From: Coptodactyla brooksi
Lineage: Eukaryota; Arthropoda; Insecta; Coleoptera; Scarabaeidae
Assembly: GCA_033557675.1 (NCBI GenBank)
Contig: JAWQRM010000501.1
Span: 1 to 21,995, forward strand
DNA: 21,995 bases
Direction of reading: 5' to 3'
This document shows, piece after piece, positions 9,436-18,208 of the stretch. Below the pieces are notes generated by a model, which was not told the DNA's origin, did no database searches, and saw nothing but the letters and a program-made list of their open reading frames with translations. The translations under genes were made by a program, and so were the position numbers. The first letter of the stretch is position 1; the number at the start of each line of letters is the position of its first letter.

Positions 9436-10742
9436 GTGGTTCCTGTGCAGTTGGTACGGTCAAAAGAAGTTATATCTTGGATGTTTGAACCTTTCCCCCC
9501 AAGTGATAAAGTATCTAGTCAAAGTATAATAAACTTTACTCCTGGTCCAACTACGTATGCTATATCCAGAGTGAAGGATATTCTATCTACCTTTGAAGTT
9601 ATCGTGAACCATACACTTGAAACTATTGTGTTGGACATGAACAATATTGAAGGTTGGAGAGTGTGTGGATGCGATTCGAAAGATCTGTGTAATATTACAA
9701 TACAAGCATATAAAGGATTATTGTTGTAGGCTGGATTTTATAAATCACACGATGAATCAACAGAAAATTTGTGGGAACCAGTAGATTTTGATGATAAGGT
9801 CTATCGTCAACAAAGGAGAGTAAGTGACAAATTAGCCCCTATGAGAGAGTTTTGGGCGAAGTTGATCGAAATTATGCCTAAATTTTACAATGTAGGTGAT
9901 AATGTTACGATTGACGAATAACTTATTGGCTTCAGACTTGTTGACTGTCCTTTCAAACAGTATATTTCTAGCAAGCCAGAAAAATATGGCATCAAAACTA
10001 TGGACTCTTTGTGACAGTGGTGGTTCCTACGCCATGAAAGCTCAAGTTTATAGGGAAGATTACAATAAGTAAAGAAGCGCACGGTTATACTTTTTAATTT
10101 ACCAAGAATACCATAATTGCCATGTGTCTACAAAGATTATTTACTTTTTATTTTACCAAATATACTAGAATTGTGTCATATGTGCCTAAAAAATAAAAAA
10201 CGTTCATGAGCTCAATGCATTGCAATAATGAAGTGAGAAGGGACGACAAGAAGCCACAAATAATATTAGATTATAAACCTACCAAAGGGGTGATTGATGC
10301 ATTAGATCAAAGTATTGCAGCACATACTTGTAGAAGAAAAACCAATCGATGGCCTATTATTTTGTTTCACAATATACTTGATGTTAGTGCTTATAATGCA
10401 TTTGTGCTATGGAAAGAAATAAATCCAGATTGGAATAAGAACGTTCTGTACAAGAGAAGACTATTTCTGGAAGAATTGGGCAAACTGATGGTAACTCTCT
10501 ATATGATGTCAAAAGAACATAAACCTCGTACTCAACAAGCTACTGCCGTAATAAAGAAAATTCAAAATCAACGTGGCGAAGTAGCAGTGCCATTTACATC
10601 TGGTGCAATCAGTAAAAATAAAAGAGCACGATGTAATATGTGTCCATCAAAATGTGATGACAAAACAAGTATAACATGTTGTAGGTGTAATAAATGTTTG
10701 TGTAAGGTTCATATGGTGCATTATTATCAGTATAAAGATTAG
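9436..10742 (+). pseudogene. piggyBac-like transposase pseudogene (copy 1)
   Basis: The frame enters at VPVQLVRSKEVISWMFEPF; compared with copy 2 at 16241-17670 the first 60 or so residues are missing. It runs to a TAG at 9727, continues AGFYKSHDESTENLWEP, and jumps by deletion to FDDK and KLAPMREFWAK. The first catalytic Asp is in VTIDE (9913-9915), followed at once by TAA where the family has Gln. The stretch with the second Asp is gone. From 10206 a 178-codon frame is intact: MSSMHCNNEV, KGVIDALDQ (third Asp), RRKTNRWPIILFHN, NAFVLWKEINPDWNK, and a Cys-rich zinc domain CNMCPSKC...CCRCNKCLCKVH. In piggyBac this last domain binds the subterminal repeats. The copy cannot make a working enzyme, though the zinc-domain half could still be expressed. 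Confidence 0.92.
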
Positions 10743-10764
10743 GCAATAATTGTACCTGTATACA

Positions 10765-10783
10765 TCGGGTCAGTATGACCCGA
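10765..10783. repeat. right subterminal palindrome of the piggyBac-like element
   Basis: TCGGGTCA, loop GTA, TGACCCGA: perfect 8-bp arms, 41 bp inside the right tip. It pairs with the left copy at 9278-9296. The unequal distance from the tips (14 against 41 bp) echoes the asymmetric ends known for piggyBac. Confidence 0.85.
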
Positions 10784-10828
10784 AGGACTACAAACGTATA
10801 GCAAAACTAAGGAAAACCGCAGGGTTAA

Positions 10829-12001
10829 GGTATTTGTATTAAGGTATCAAGCGTAAGACTGTAATATGTTAATAAAAATGTTATTATTATATCAAATATA
10901 ATTTATTCGTATTTATATTATATACGAATCGGTTCCTGCCCAAAACTAATTACATGAAAGTGTAGGCAAAAATAAAAACAACAAATACTGCTAAAAATTA
11001 TTCTTCATCTCGTAGAGGATGTAATATAAATAGCACCACTTATTTAATTTAAATATAAATGATTTTGTTTTATTATTTTTTTTAACATTATCTTGATGAA
11101 TTTATAGATTTGTATAAAATATGTAGTAACTCTATCAACCATGTCAGGGCAATAGTGCATGGAGACCATAACACACTAATGGGAATTTCCTTGTCACCTT
11201 GGTGTGACCATTGAAACATAAATAAAATTATTGATTGTACATTGGTATTGATTTAAAAAATAAACGGGACAAGGTCGCGTATTACGAGTAGTTTAAATGG
11301 TTATTTTACGGCTTGAATTTGGCAGTAAAACGGAACTTATCTGCGCAATCGGTTCACGGCGGTGAGTTGTAAAATAAAAGTTTTGTAAATTCACCCACGC
11401 TTACTCATGTTAACTATCTATTGTGATGGATACTTTTACTGTGTCGTATTTACTGGACGAAAACAAGAACAGATCTGTACAGCTAAGTTTTAAAGCAATA
11501 GAGTAGCTTAACAGTTAACTTAATGTTTTATTGTACCCTTTTCATTACATCACAGTGTTACCAGTTTCAACAATTTCAACAAGTAGCACATTGACTTGAA
11601 TCATAATATAAAACAATAATAATACTTTAAAAAGCCGGATGTTGCAAATAACTATCACTCTTTTATTACAAAAAAAGTTTGAATAAAGTAGAATAAAGTA
11701 AAATTAATGTAACAAGCAACGGTATCATAATCTTTCTATAAGTCAATTATTATTATAGCACAGTTTGACTTATTCGAAAATACAGGATAGACAGGATACT
11801 TCGAATTGTAACGCCGTTATAGAAGACGAAATCAAGTGATACTACAAATACTACAAACTGATTATGTTTGGCAGCTTTAGCAACATTAACATACTCCAAG
11901 CGACACTCAAGTTTTTTTTTGTAAAATTTTTACCTATATCTTTCTTTTACTTTTGTTTCCAGTAGTGCCCATTTTTGAGATCACCACAATGTATTAAAAT
12001 T
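10829..12001. other. 1.2-kb stretch without a recognised gene
   Basis: No frame with a family signature is seen on either strand. It is AT-rich with short homopolymers and a small GAATAAAGTA direct repeat near 11682-11701. No mobile-element ends were identified. Confidence 0.5.
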
Positions 12002-12118
12002 AAAGAGGGGCAACGTGGAAATAATACTCTTCTGGCTGTATTAATGTATAATTTGGCTTCACTAGTTTCGATTAAACAATCATCTTCAGACCTTCATAAG
12101 TTTAGGTTATGTAATTAA

Positions 12119-12200
12119 AAAATCAAGGAATGGAGTTCCTTTTCAGTGGTGTAAAATCTTTTTTTACACCATTGACAAGGAACTGCATTCCTTGATTTTG
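12119..12200. repeat. inner hairpin 1 of the foldback element
   Basis: AATCAAGGAATGGAGTTCCT on the left pairs imperfectly with AGGAACTGCATTCCTTGATT on the right. The stem continues into GGTGTAAAA / TTTTACACC, around a T-rich loop near 12152-12160. Confidence 0.78.
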
Positions 12201-12242
12201 AAACTTTATTAACTCTTGTGACAACAGTTTCTCCACAGTTTA

Positions 12243-12341
12243 AAAATCAAGGAATGAAGTTCCTTGTCAATCGTGTACATTTACTTTTTTTCTTAAAAAG
12301 CTTTTACACCATTGACAAGGTACTTCATTCCTTGATTTTTA
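12243..12341. repeat. inner hairpin 2 of the foldback element
   Basis: AAAATCAAGGAATGAAGTTC pairs with its near-complement ending CATTCCTTGATTTT at 12341. It is a diverged duplicate of hairpin 1, with a longer loop containing CTTTTTTTCTTAAAAAGC. Confidence 0.78.
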
Positions 12342-12491
12342 AACTTTATTAACTCTTGTGACAACAATTTTTCAACAATTACATAAGAAACTTACAAAGG
12401 CTTCTGGGAATGATTATTTAATTGAAACTAGTTAAGCAAAATTATACATTAATACAGCCAGAAGAGTATTATTTCCACATTACCCCTCTTT

Positions 12492-13236
12492 GGTTTATGG
12501 TGCCTGGTTATAAACAGATAAACAATGAAAATATATTACAAGTTGAATTTCAGATACGTGAACTTTCTGTAAAAAAATTAAAGTCGTGAAATATTAAGTC
12601 AAATAGTACTTTCAAAACGAATAGACGAAACTAAAAAAATGTACTAATTAGATGAATGACTCAAATTAGATGCCATTATGTTGGGTACACAGGTAACACC
12701 AACGAATTACTCCTAATATTAAATTTAACAAAATATTTTAAGACACAACAAACTATTTCGCGGAAAACATCAATATTTCTTGATGTGTGAATCAAGAATT
12801 GATTCCCCAGAACAAAAAATCTCATCCGACCAAATACTTTTTCTGTAGAAAAGCCCTTAACAGTTAATACTTAAAAAAATCAAAAGTCTACCATTAGTAT
12901 AGTGCGTATTTCACGGATTGCATTTCTCGTACGTCTTAATTATTAATACCACGAGTACAATATTATGTAACTGATATACTAGTTTCCACTACTTGTAATT
13001 ATTATCAGTAGAACTATACAATAGTACTACTATTGAAACCGGAAAATGTTAAATATATTTGTTTGCAAATATAAAGTATTCATATGCAATGGATAACAAA
13101 GTTTTATCTTCCGGTTTTAACAACTGCTGTACAATTATTATTATACACATTTCATTACATTACATTACATTTTTCATTAATATTAATTGTTAATATTATT
13201 ACCACTATATTATGTGGGTGTTGTTATAATTTTGTG
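12492..13236. other. 745-bp AT-rich spacer, no gene seen
   Basis: Nothing coding is recognised. It holds a near-palindrome CAATAGTACTACTATTG at 13019-13035 and short CATTA repeats near 13151-13170. Confidence 0.5.
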
Positions 13237-13586
13237 TTATTTTTATAATTATTTTTAATTATCATTATTTCTATTGTGGTATGGTACTATTATTTGTAAT
13301 AAATGTGTTGTACAAAATATTTAAAATTGTTTATTTGAACCTCTAATGAAATACTGAAAAAAATGCAACCTGTGATGCAAACAGTACTACACAACCAGGG
13401 GAATGCTTAGTAACCAGGGTTATTTTTATAATTATTATTTTTAATTATCATTATTTCTATTGTGGTATGGTACTATTATTTATAATAAATGTGTTGTACA
13501 AAATATTTGGAATTGTTTATTTGAACCTCTAATGAAATACTGAAAAAATGCAACCTGCGATGCAAATAGTATTGCAACCAGGGGAA
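13237..13586. repeat. tandem direct duplication, two units of about 165-185 bp
   Basis: Unit 1 begins TTATTTTTATAATTATTTTT at about 13237, and unit 2 begins with the same motif at about 13420. They share TATTGTGGTATGGTACTATT, AATAAATGTGTTGTACAAAA, GAACCTCTAATGAAATACTG and end around CAACCAGGGGAA. Differences are a few substitutions and short indels, so the duplication is fairly recent. No coding content is seen. Confidence 0.85.
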
Positions 13587-13817
13587 CATGCAGCCTCAAA
13601 ATTAGCACTGAACTGTTAAGTACTGGAGAAAGTTCCAGTTCAAGTTGCATGCATTTTTAGTAGGAAAGTTGACTATATCTTGGCGACGTTGCAATTATTT
13701 CGACTGGATGATAAATAAAATGCGTATACAATACATTTTAGACTTGTGATAACTATTTAGTATGCAGCAAAACTAAATTGTGGGTTTGGAACCTTTTGTT
13801 TTGTAACAAAGTTAATT

Positions 13818-14103
13818 AATTGTTACCATTTAACCAAAACAGCCAATTAACTGCTCGACGCACGTTTCGCTGACCATGTCAGGAATTTTTTGTTTTTAAG
13901 TGGTAACAATTGCTTAACTTTACCACACCAAAACTCTAAAATACCTCAACTCATGTTTTACTAACTAAATTAACACCATTAGGAGCGATGAAAGACTGAA
14001 TCTTTCATCGCTCCTAATAATGCTAACCTGGTTAGCATCAAAATGCGAAAAGTGCTTCGAGCGGGCATTTTTGAGTTTTGGTGTACTGCTGACAATTGTT
14101 TAA
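13818..14103. repeat. cluster of nested and crossed inverted repeats (MITE-like)
   Basis: Several inverted pairs lie in 286 bp. AATTGTTACC (13818-13827) pairs with GGTAACAATT (13902-13911). GCTCGACGCACGTTTCGC (13853-13870) pairs 16 of 18 with 14045-14062. CACCAAAACTC (about 13926-13937) pairs with GAGTTTTGGTG (14073-14083), with CAATTG motifs outside each. A perfect 17-bp hairpin lies at 13979-14017 and a small palindrome TGCTAACC-T-GGTTAGCA at 14021-14037. There is no open frame. It may be a non-autonomous transposon or a composite of two. Confidence 0.65.
13979..14017. repeat. perfect 17-bp hairpin
   Basis: TTAGGAGCGATGAAAGA, loop CTGAA, then the exact complement TCTTTCATCGCTCCTAA. It is GC-richer than its surroundings. 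No T-tract or coding context suggests a terminator or microRNA, but a stem this perfect in old AT-rich DNA points to recent origin or selection. Confidence 0.9.
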
Positions 14104-14486
14104 AACAATAGAATGTTTTTGTACTCGACAATCAAGCTGCAATTTCTTAGAGAATTATTTATATCTATAAATAAGATTCCAAGCAGTTATTCTGCTTTAT
14201 CGCCTCTGGAGGTAATACTTTGCTGAAGTATACTTAATGATATAACACATTTTTTGAGATTTTGTATAAACCGCTTCCATCAAATCAAAATTTTACATCC
14301 TTGTAAATAAGCAAAGTTATAGTTTGAGGCATCAGAAAATCAAAATATAACCATTATACGGGTGTTAGTAGTAGATTTTACAAGATTAAAAGCTAAAAGT
14401 TGCAAACAAATGCATCTTTATATGAGAACATATTAAAATGGATCTTCGTTATAAATTTTGCCATGGATCGACATATAACCCCGATT
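14104..14486. other. spacer, no gene seen
   Basis: No motif is recognised on either strand. It could include a decayed continuation of the Penelope-like relic that follows on the minus strand. Confidence 0.4.
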
Positions 14487-14684
14487 TCAAAAAAAAATAT
14501 CAGATAAAAATTTTGGAGAACCAAGAAAAGAAATAATATTCCTTAGTGGAATCTCAGGTTTATGAGGTACAATACCTCTTTTTTTACGTTGAGATTGATT
14601 GATGAAACCTTTGTGCAGCAACATATTAGATTGAATATATTTTCTTGGATATTTCATAGTTTTACGAGTAGTTATAGTTTTCAT
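14487..14684 (-). pseudogene. Penelope-like reverse transcriptase fragment
   Basis: The minus-strand frame ends with a run that includes HKPEIPLRNIISFLGSP. This resembles the Penelope-type reverse transcriptase motif (K)IHKPxxPLRPIVSxxGSPTY, which lies just upstream of the catalytic palm motifs. The preceding residues (LLHKGFINQSQRKKRGIVP) are compatible with the helical segment before that motif in the family. Only about 60 residues remain; neither the catalytic Asp motifs nor a GIY-YIG endonuclease was found. The frame stops just after the motif. The assignment rests on one motif and is moderate. Confidence 0.5.
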
Positions 14685-15299
14685 CGTAGTTTTCTAAGTA
14701 TCGGTAATTTGTCCTTTGAAAAAGTTCTTCTTTTTATTTAAATGAATTAGTATTCAGAGGAAAATTAGTTAAAACATTAGTAATCTTGCACATGTTCATG
14801 TTAACATCATTAACGCTGCGATTGTCAAAAGAACCTATCATGTTCTCTATGCAATTGTCATATCAAATAACGTCATCCCTCGAAACGATTTATGACAGAA
14901 AAGAACGATTAGCGAAATGGTATTTTCTTGACAGGTTTTGCTAAAATAAGGTTGCTAACGTCACGTTTTCAAGACAAACGTTTTTATCATGTTTCTTTAG
15001 CTAAAAGATTAAATGTTTCTTATACTACTGATATATATTTTCATGGATATATTACATACTATAACTGTAGACTGTGAAAATAGAGCACAATTTACAGCTT
15101 AATATTTCGAATTGAACAGAATGTTAATAAAAAAAGGCAAACTATCCACCACAAATGAACACAAAATCTTAATGTTATACTTACATTATTATCTGTTTGA
15201 GTCATTTTGGCCCTTCATTACTGCCAATTGCCTTCGAAGTTCAAGAAAAACGTTAATAACAGAATAAAGTCTTGTAGTCTTTTCTACATGTCTGAGTTC
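14685..15299. other. spacer, no gene seen
   Basis: AT-rich with no recognised frame or terminal repeats. The part next to 14684 may be the decayed upstream end of the minus-strand Penelope-like relic. Confidence 0.45.
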
Positions 15300-15790
15300 A
15301 ACTGCAACTTCGAAGCCGCCGAAGAAGTATAAAGTAACAACCTTAAACTTGACTCGCGACTGTTCTACTCGACATGTTATCCACCGATATCGTTCCGGAA
15401 GTCAACTGAGGTCCAGTCCACCTCAACCATAACCTAAAATATCTCCTTGTACCGGCGCCGCAATGCAGCTGATTTTTTTCCGGCACCCGCTGAAGTTCGG
15501 TAACGTGCGCCACTGTCTGGGATGCCGTCCATTGGGCGTCCGTGTCGAGAAAACACGCCCACAAGTCAAGGGCAGCGTGATTAAGTGACTAAAGTTTGCG
15601 AACATATGAATCGAGGTCCTTTTTGGCAACGTTAGAGCTACTGCAGAAATCCGGAATCAATACAAAACGAGACTGTCTGCGCTAGTGTTACTTACAACAA
15701 CATGCTTGAAGAACGACCGTCCCGACAAATTAGTTTACTGGTAGTTTTCCAGGTTCCGAAGCGGCTGGAAATTAAATTTTGGCAACGTGC
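15300..15790. other. GC- and CpG-richer island of unknown role
   Basis: By eye about half the bases in 15361-15600 are G or C (line 15481-15540 about 60%), against about 30% in flanking DNA, and CpG is frequent (CGGCGCCG, CGGCACCCGC, CGTCCGTGTCGAG). Two overlapping minus-strand frames (15343-15564 and 15423-15629) reach about 70 codons but show no family signature and are probably by-products of the composition. It could be a host promoter or first exon, a retrotransposon LTR, or transferred DNA. Confidence 0.45.
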
Positions 15791-16102
15791 ATATTTATGA
15801 GACCTCCAAAGATTTGTTGAATTTGTCCTTCGAGAGTTTGCTATTCAGTTAGTCGCGCAGTAATATGATTAAAGTGGATCGAGTTTGTTGAACAATTAAA
15901 TTGCTTCAGTTTTACGCCTCACTACATATACCGGAAGCCAAATTAATACATGTATATCTAGGAGACATATTGGCAACGAAAACGTGTCAGACTACTACCG
16001 TACCTATTCAGACTGTCCAATGGTGGATAACCCATGAAAAGTCGATAGAGCATGAAAAATTACTGCTTTGAAAATTGGACAACGACCATGAAAAAGTAGA
16101 TA
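15791..16102. other. spacer, no gene seen
   Basis: The stretch leads from the GC-richer island into a microsatellite. No frame is recognised. It holds the last of three TTGGCAACG copies (15970-15978). Confidence 0.45.
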
Positions 16103-16114
16103 ACACACACACAC

Positions 16115-16149
<35 letters not shown>
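16103..16149. repeat. (AC)n(TA)n compound microsatellite
   Basis: About six AC units (16103-16114) run into roughly seventeen TA units (16116-16149). The frame that crosses it on the minus strand is an artefact of the repeat. Confidence 0.95.
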
Positions 16150-16150
<1 letters not shown>

Positions 16151-16224
16151 GAACTTAAAATAGGATAATTCAATTACAAATACTAAATCTAAAAACAAGA
16201 GAGAATATCAGATAGATTCTGATG

Positions 16225-17848
16225 TGCATACAATTATTGCCTAATCTTTACAATGATGACAATAATATACCACATGTACCTTACACAAATATTTATTACA
16301 CTTACAACATGTTATACTTGTTTTATTATCGCATTTTGATGGACACGTATTACATCGTGCTCTTTTATTTTTAATGATTGCACCAGATATTAGCACTAAC
16401 ATCCAGCATATTGTAGAACAAAATAATAGGCCATCGATTGGTTTTTTTACAAGTATATACCGCAATACTTTGATCGAAAGTATCAACCGCCCCAATTTGG
16501 TAGAGTTGATACGTTCAAGTTTAGTAGAGTCTAGTATCATTACTGGCTTCTTGTGGTCCCTGCTGCTCACTTCCTTATTACAGTGCATTGTGCTCATGAG
16601 AATAACGTTTTTATTTTTTTAGGCACATATGACACAATTGTAGTATCCTTGGTAAAATAGAAAGTAGAATCATGTAGTTCTTTACTTAGTGTAATCACGG
16701 GAAGTTCTGGTGTATTTTTTCTAACCGTTCCTAACATTGTAATTTTTCTTTTGAGAAGCATTTTACCTAATTCTTTGGACGTGAAAAAAATATCGCATGC
16801 AACATTTCATGTGTTCGGTCTAAAACTACACGCACCCTTGATTTTTTTCGGGTGTTTTATCAGCACCCGAAAATTATCAGGAACTACCAGTGTCACAAAG
16901 AGTTCGTATTTTGATGCCACATTTTGCTGGCTTACTGTAAATATACTGTTTAAAAGCACAGCGTCCTCTGAAGCCAACAAGTTGTTCGTCAACAGTAACA
17001 TTATCATCTGCATTGTACAATTTAGGCATAATTTCTCCCCACTTCTCCCAAAACTCTCTTATAGGGGCTAATTTGTCACTTGCTATGCTTTGTAGACGAT
17101 CGATCTTATCATCAAAACATAATACGAGCGATATTCGATCAAAAACTTTCAACGACATCGTTGCACGAAAAATAGGTCTACCGGTTTCTGCATCTCACAA
17201 ACTTTTTGTTGATTCGCCATGTGATTTATAAACTCCTGCCAACAACAATAATCCTATATATGCTTGTATTGTAATATTATCCAGATCTTCCCAATCGCAT
17301 TAAAATATTACCAAGTGTAGGGTTCACGATACCTTGAAAGGCAGATAGAATATTCTTAACTCTGGATATGGCATACTATAAGCCATTAATTAAGAGTAAT
17401 TTTTAATATATGTTGACTAGATGCTCGTCCACTTTGGAGGAAAGGTGCTAACATCCAAGATATAGCTTTGTCTTTTGACTGTACTAACTGCACAGGAACC
17501 ACACTATTTATTTGTACTACGTCATTCTCCGAAGAATCGTAGTCTGCTTCGGATTTCTCATGGTCGGTACCATGGTTGGTATGATTTTCAACCTCAGAAG
17601 TAACTTCAGCGTAGTATACATTTGCATGCATCTCTGCTATTTATTCATCAGACAGGAATCGCCTCGCCATTATTTATGATGACGCTTATTACGCTGATGA
17701 CGCATATGCAACACTGTGTATAAAGAAGCTAAAGTGCGCTGTCCACGATCCTTATTTACACGGTATATTAGTATGCAAGCACAGATATGCCCAGACATGC
17801 ACAAGCTTGCATATTCGACCCGTATGATTGCATAATCCTGTTGGTAAG
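16225..17848 (-). mobile_element. piggyBac-like element copy 2, minus strand, same family as 9264-10824
   Basis: The homology to copy 1 is clear through the transposase and continues just past the stop codon, where both copies have GATTAGGCAATAATTGTA. It then ends, so the right terminal repeat is missing or unrecognisable. At the other side, 17817-17848 read on the minus strand has a TTACC...CGGGTCGAATATG run that loosely resembles the left end of copy 1, so the tip may be near 17848. No clean TTAA pair was found. Confidence 0.72.
16241..17670 (-). pseudogene. piggyBac-like transposase pseudogene (copy 2)
   Basis: The N-terminus is present: ATG at 17670 gives MARRFLSDE, a stop, then IAEMHANVYYAEVTSEVENH and an acidic stretch, then VPVQLVQSKDKAISWM as in copy 1. 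A later clean frame (16877-17158) includes MSLKVFDRIS, KLAPIREFWEKWGEIMPK and VTVDEQLVGFRGRC with the first catalytic Asp at 16988-16990. In other frames follow ACDIFFTSKELGKMLLKRK (second Asp at 16792-16794; the usual Asn after it is Ile) and GAVDTFDQ (third Asp at 16482-16484). RRKTNRWP is reduced to KKTNRWP, a deletion then joins LDVSAN to SGAIIKNKRARC, and the zinc domain CNTCPSKC...CCKCNKYLCKVH closes the protein. All three Asp survive but are spread over several frames, so the copy is dead. Confidence 0.9.
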
Positions 17849-18208
17849 TTATAATATACTATAGTATTCATATAAATTAGGTTACACTTCGAAGTAATTT
17901 TACGTTTCACGAACACTGGGATTTCCAAAAATTTAATTCAAATCGTTGTAAATTATTCGCGTGTTTTTGCATCAAAAAAGTACGTCAATAAATTATTTGC
18001 GTGCTCTTGATCATTTTCTGACATTTATTTTATGTATAACATTCCAGTGCCCCTATCTAAAAAAAGAAATGGAATCTGCTGTAGGTCAGCAGAACAGGTT
18101 TATTAATAAGTATAACTATGCCATATAAACATTGGTAAAGACATCTCGCCGACGCAGCATGTTTATAACTGAGTAACCTAGTATCGATTATCGAGGCGAT
18201 ATATATAT
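17849..18208. other. spacer, no gene seen
   Basis: AT-rich with no recognised frame. A TATCGATTATCGA motif at about 18182-18194 resembles the DREF site TATCGATA only in part. A short TA run at 18200-18209 abuts the next element. Confidence 0.45.

Larger units (their letters stand above)
9264..10824 (+). mobile_element. piggyBac-like element, internally deleted, with both ends recognisable
   Basis: The left end is CCCTGC (9264-9269) preceded by CTAA. The right end is GCAGGG (10819-10824) followed by TTAA (10825-10828). TTAA is the fixed target of piggyBac transposition, so the left CTAA is probably a one-base decay of it. Both subterminal regions carry the same 19-bp palindrome, TCGGGTCA-ATA/GTA-TGACCCGA. 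Between the ends lies a broken transposase on the plus strand. At about 1.56 kb it is shorter than a complete piggyBac (about 2.4 kb). Confidence 0.88.
12002..12491. mobile_element. foldback/MITE element with inverted repeats longer than 110 bp and two inner hairpins
   Basis: The left arm starts AAAGAGGGGCAACGTGGAAA, and the right arm read inward starts AAAGAGGGGTAATGTGGAAA. The two stay highly similar for about 115 bp (12002-12119 against 12491-12374). Inside are two further hairpins (about 12119-12200 and 12243-12341) built on ATCAAGGAATG...CATTCCTTGAT, and the 80-bp stretch at about 12163-12242 is repeated at about 12301-12380. There is no coding capacity. No target duplication is obvious, so the superfamily cannot be assigned. 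Movement would have relied on another element's transposase. Confidence 0.85.

Noticed and set aside
9885..10082. Minus-strand frame inside the first piggyBac-like copy
   Set aside because: It is the antisense shadow of the transposase around the first catalytic Asp.
15343..15629. Two overlapping minus-strand frames in the GC-richer island
   Set aside because: High GC lengthens random frames; the peptides (many Arg, Thr, Trp) match nothing I know. Kept only as part of the island.
16004..16198. Frame with a Tyr-Ile repeat
   Set aside because: It is a translation of the TA microsatellite.
16374..17231. Plus-strand frames of 72-106 codons
   Set aside because: All are antisense to the second piggyBac-like transposase on the minus strand.
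18182..18194. TATCGATTATCGA, resembling the insect DREF promoter site
   Set aside because: It is not an exact TATCGATA, lies next to a transposon tip, and no gene start follows.
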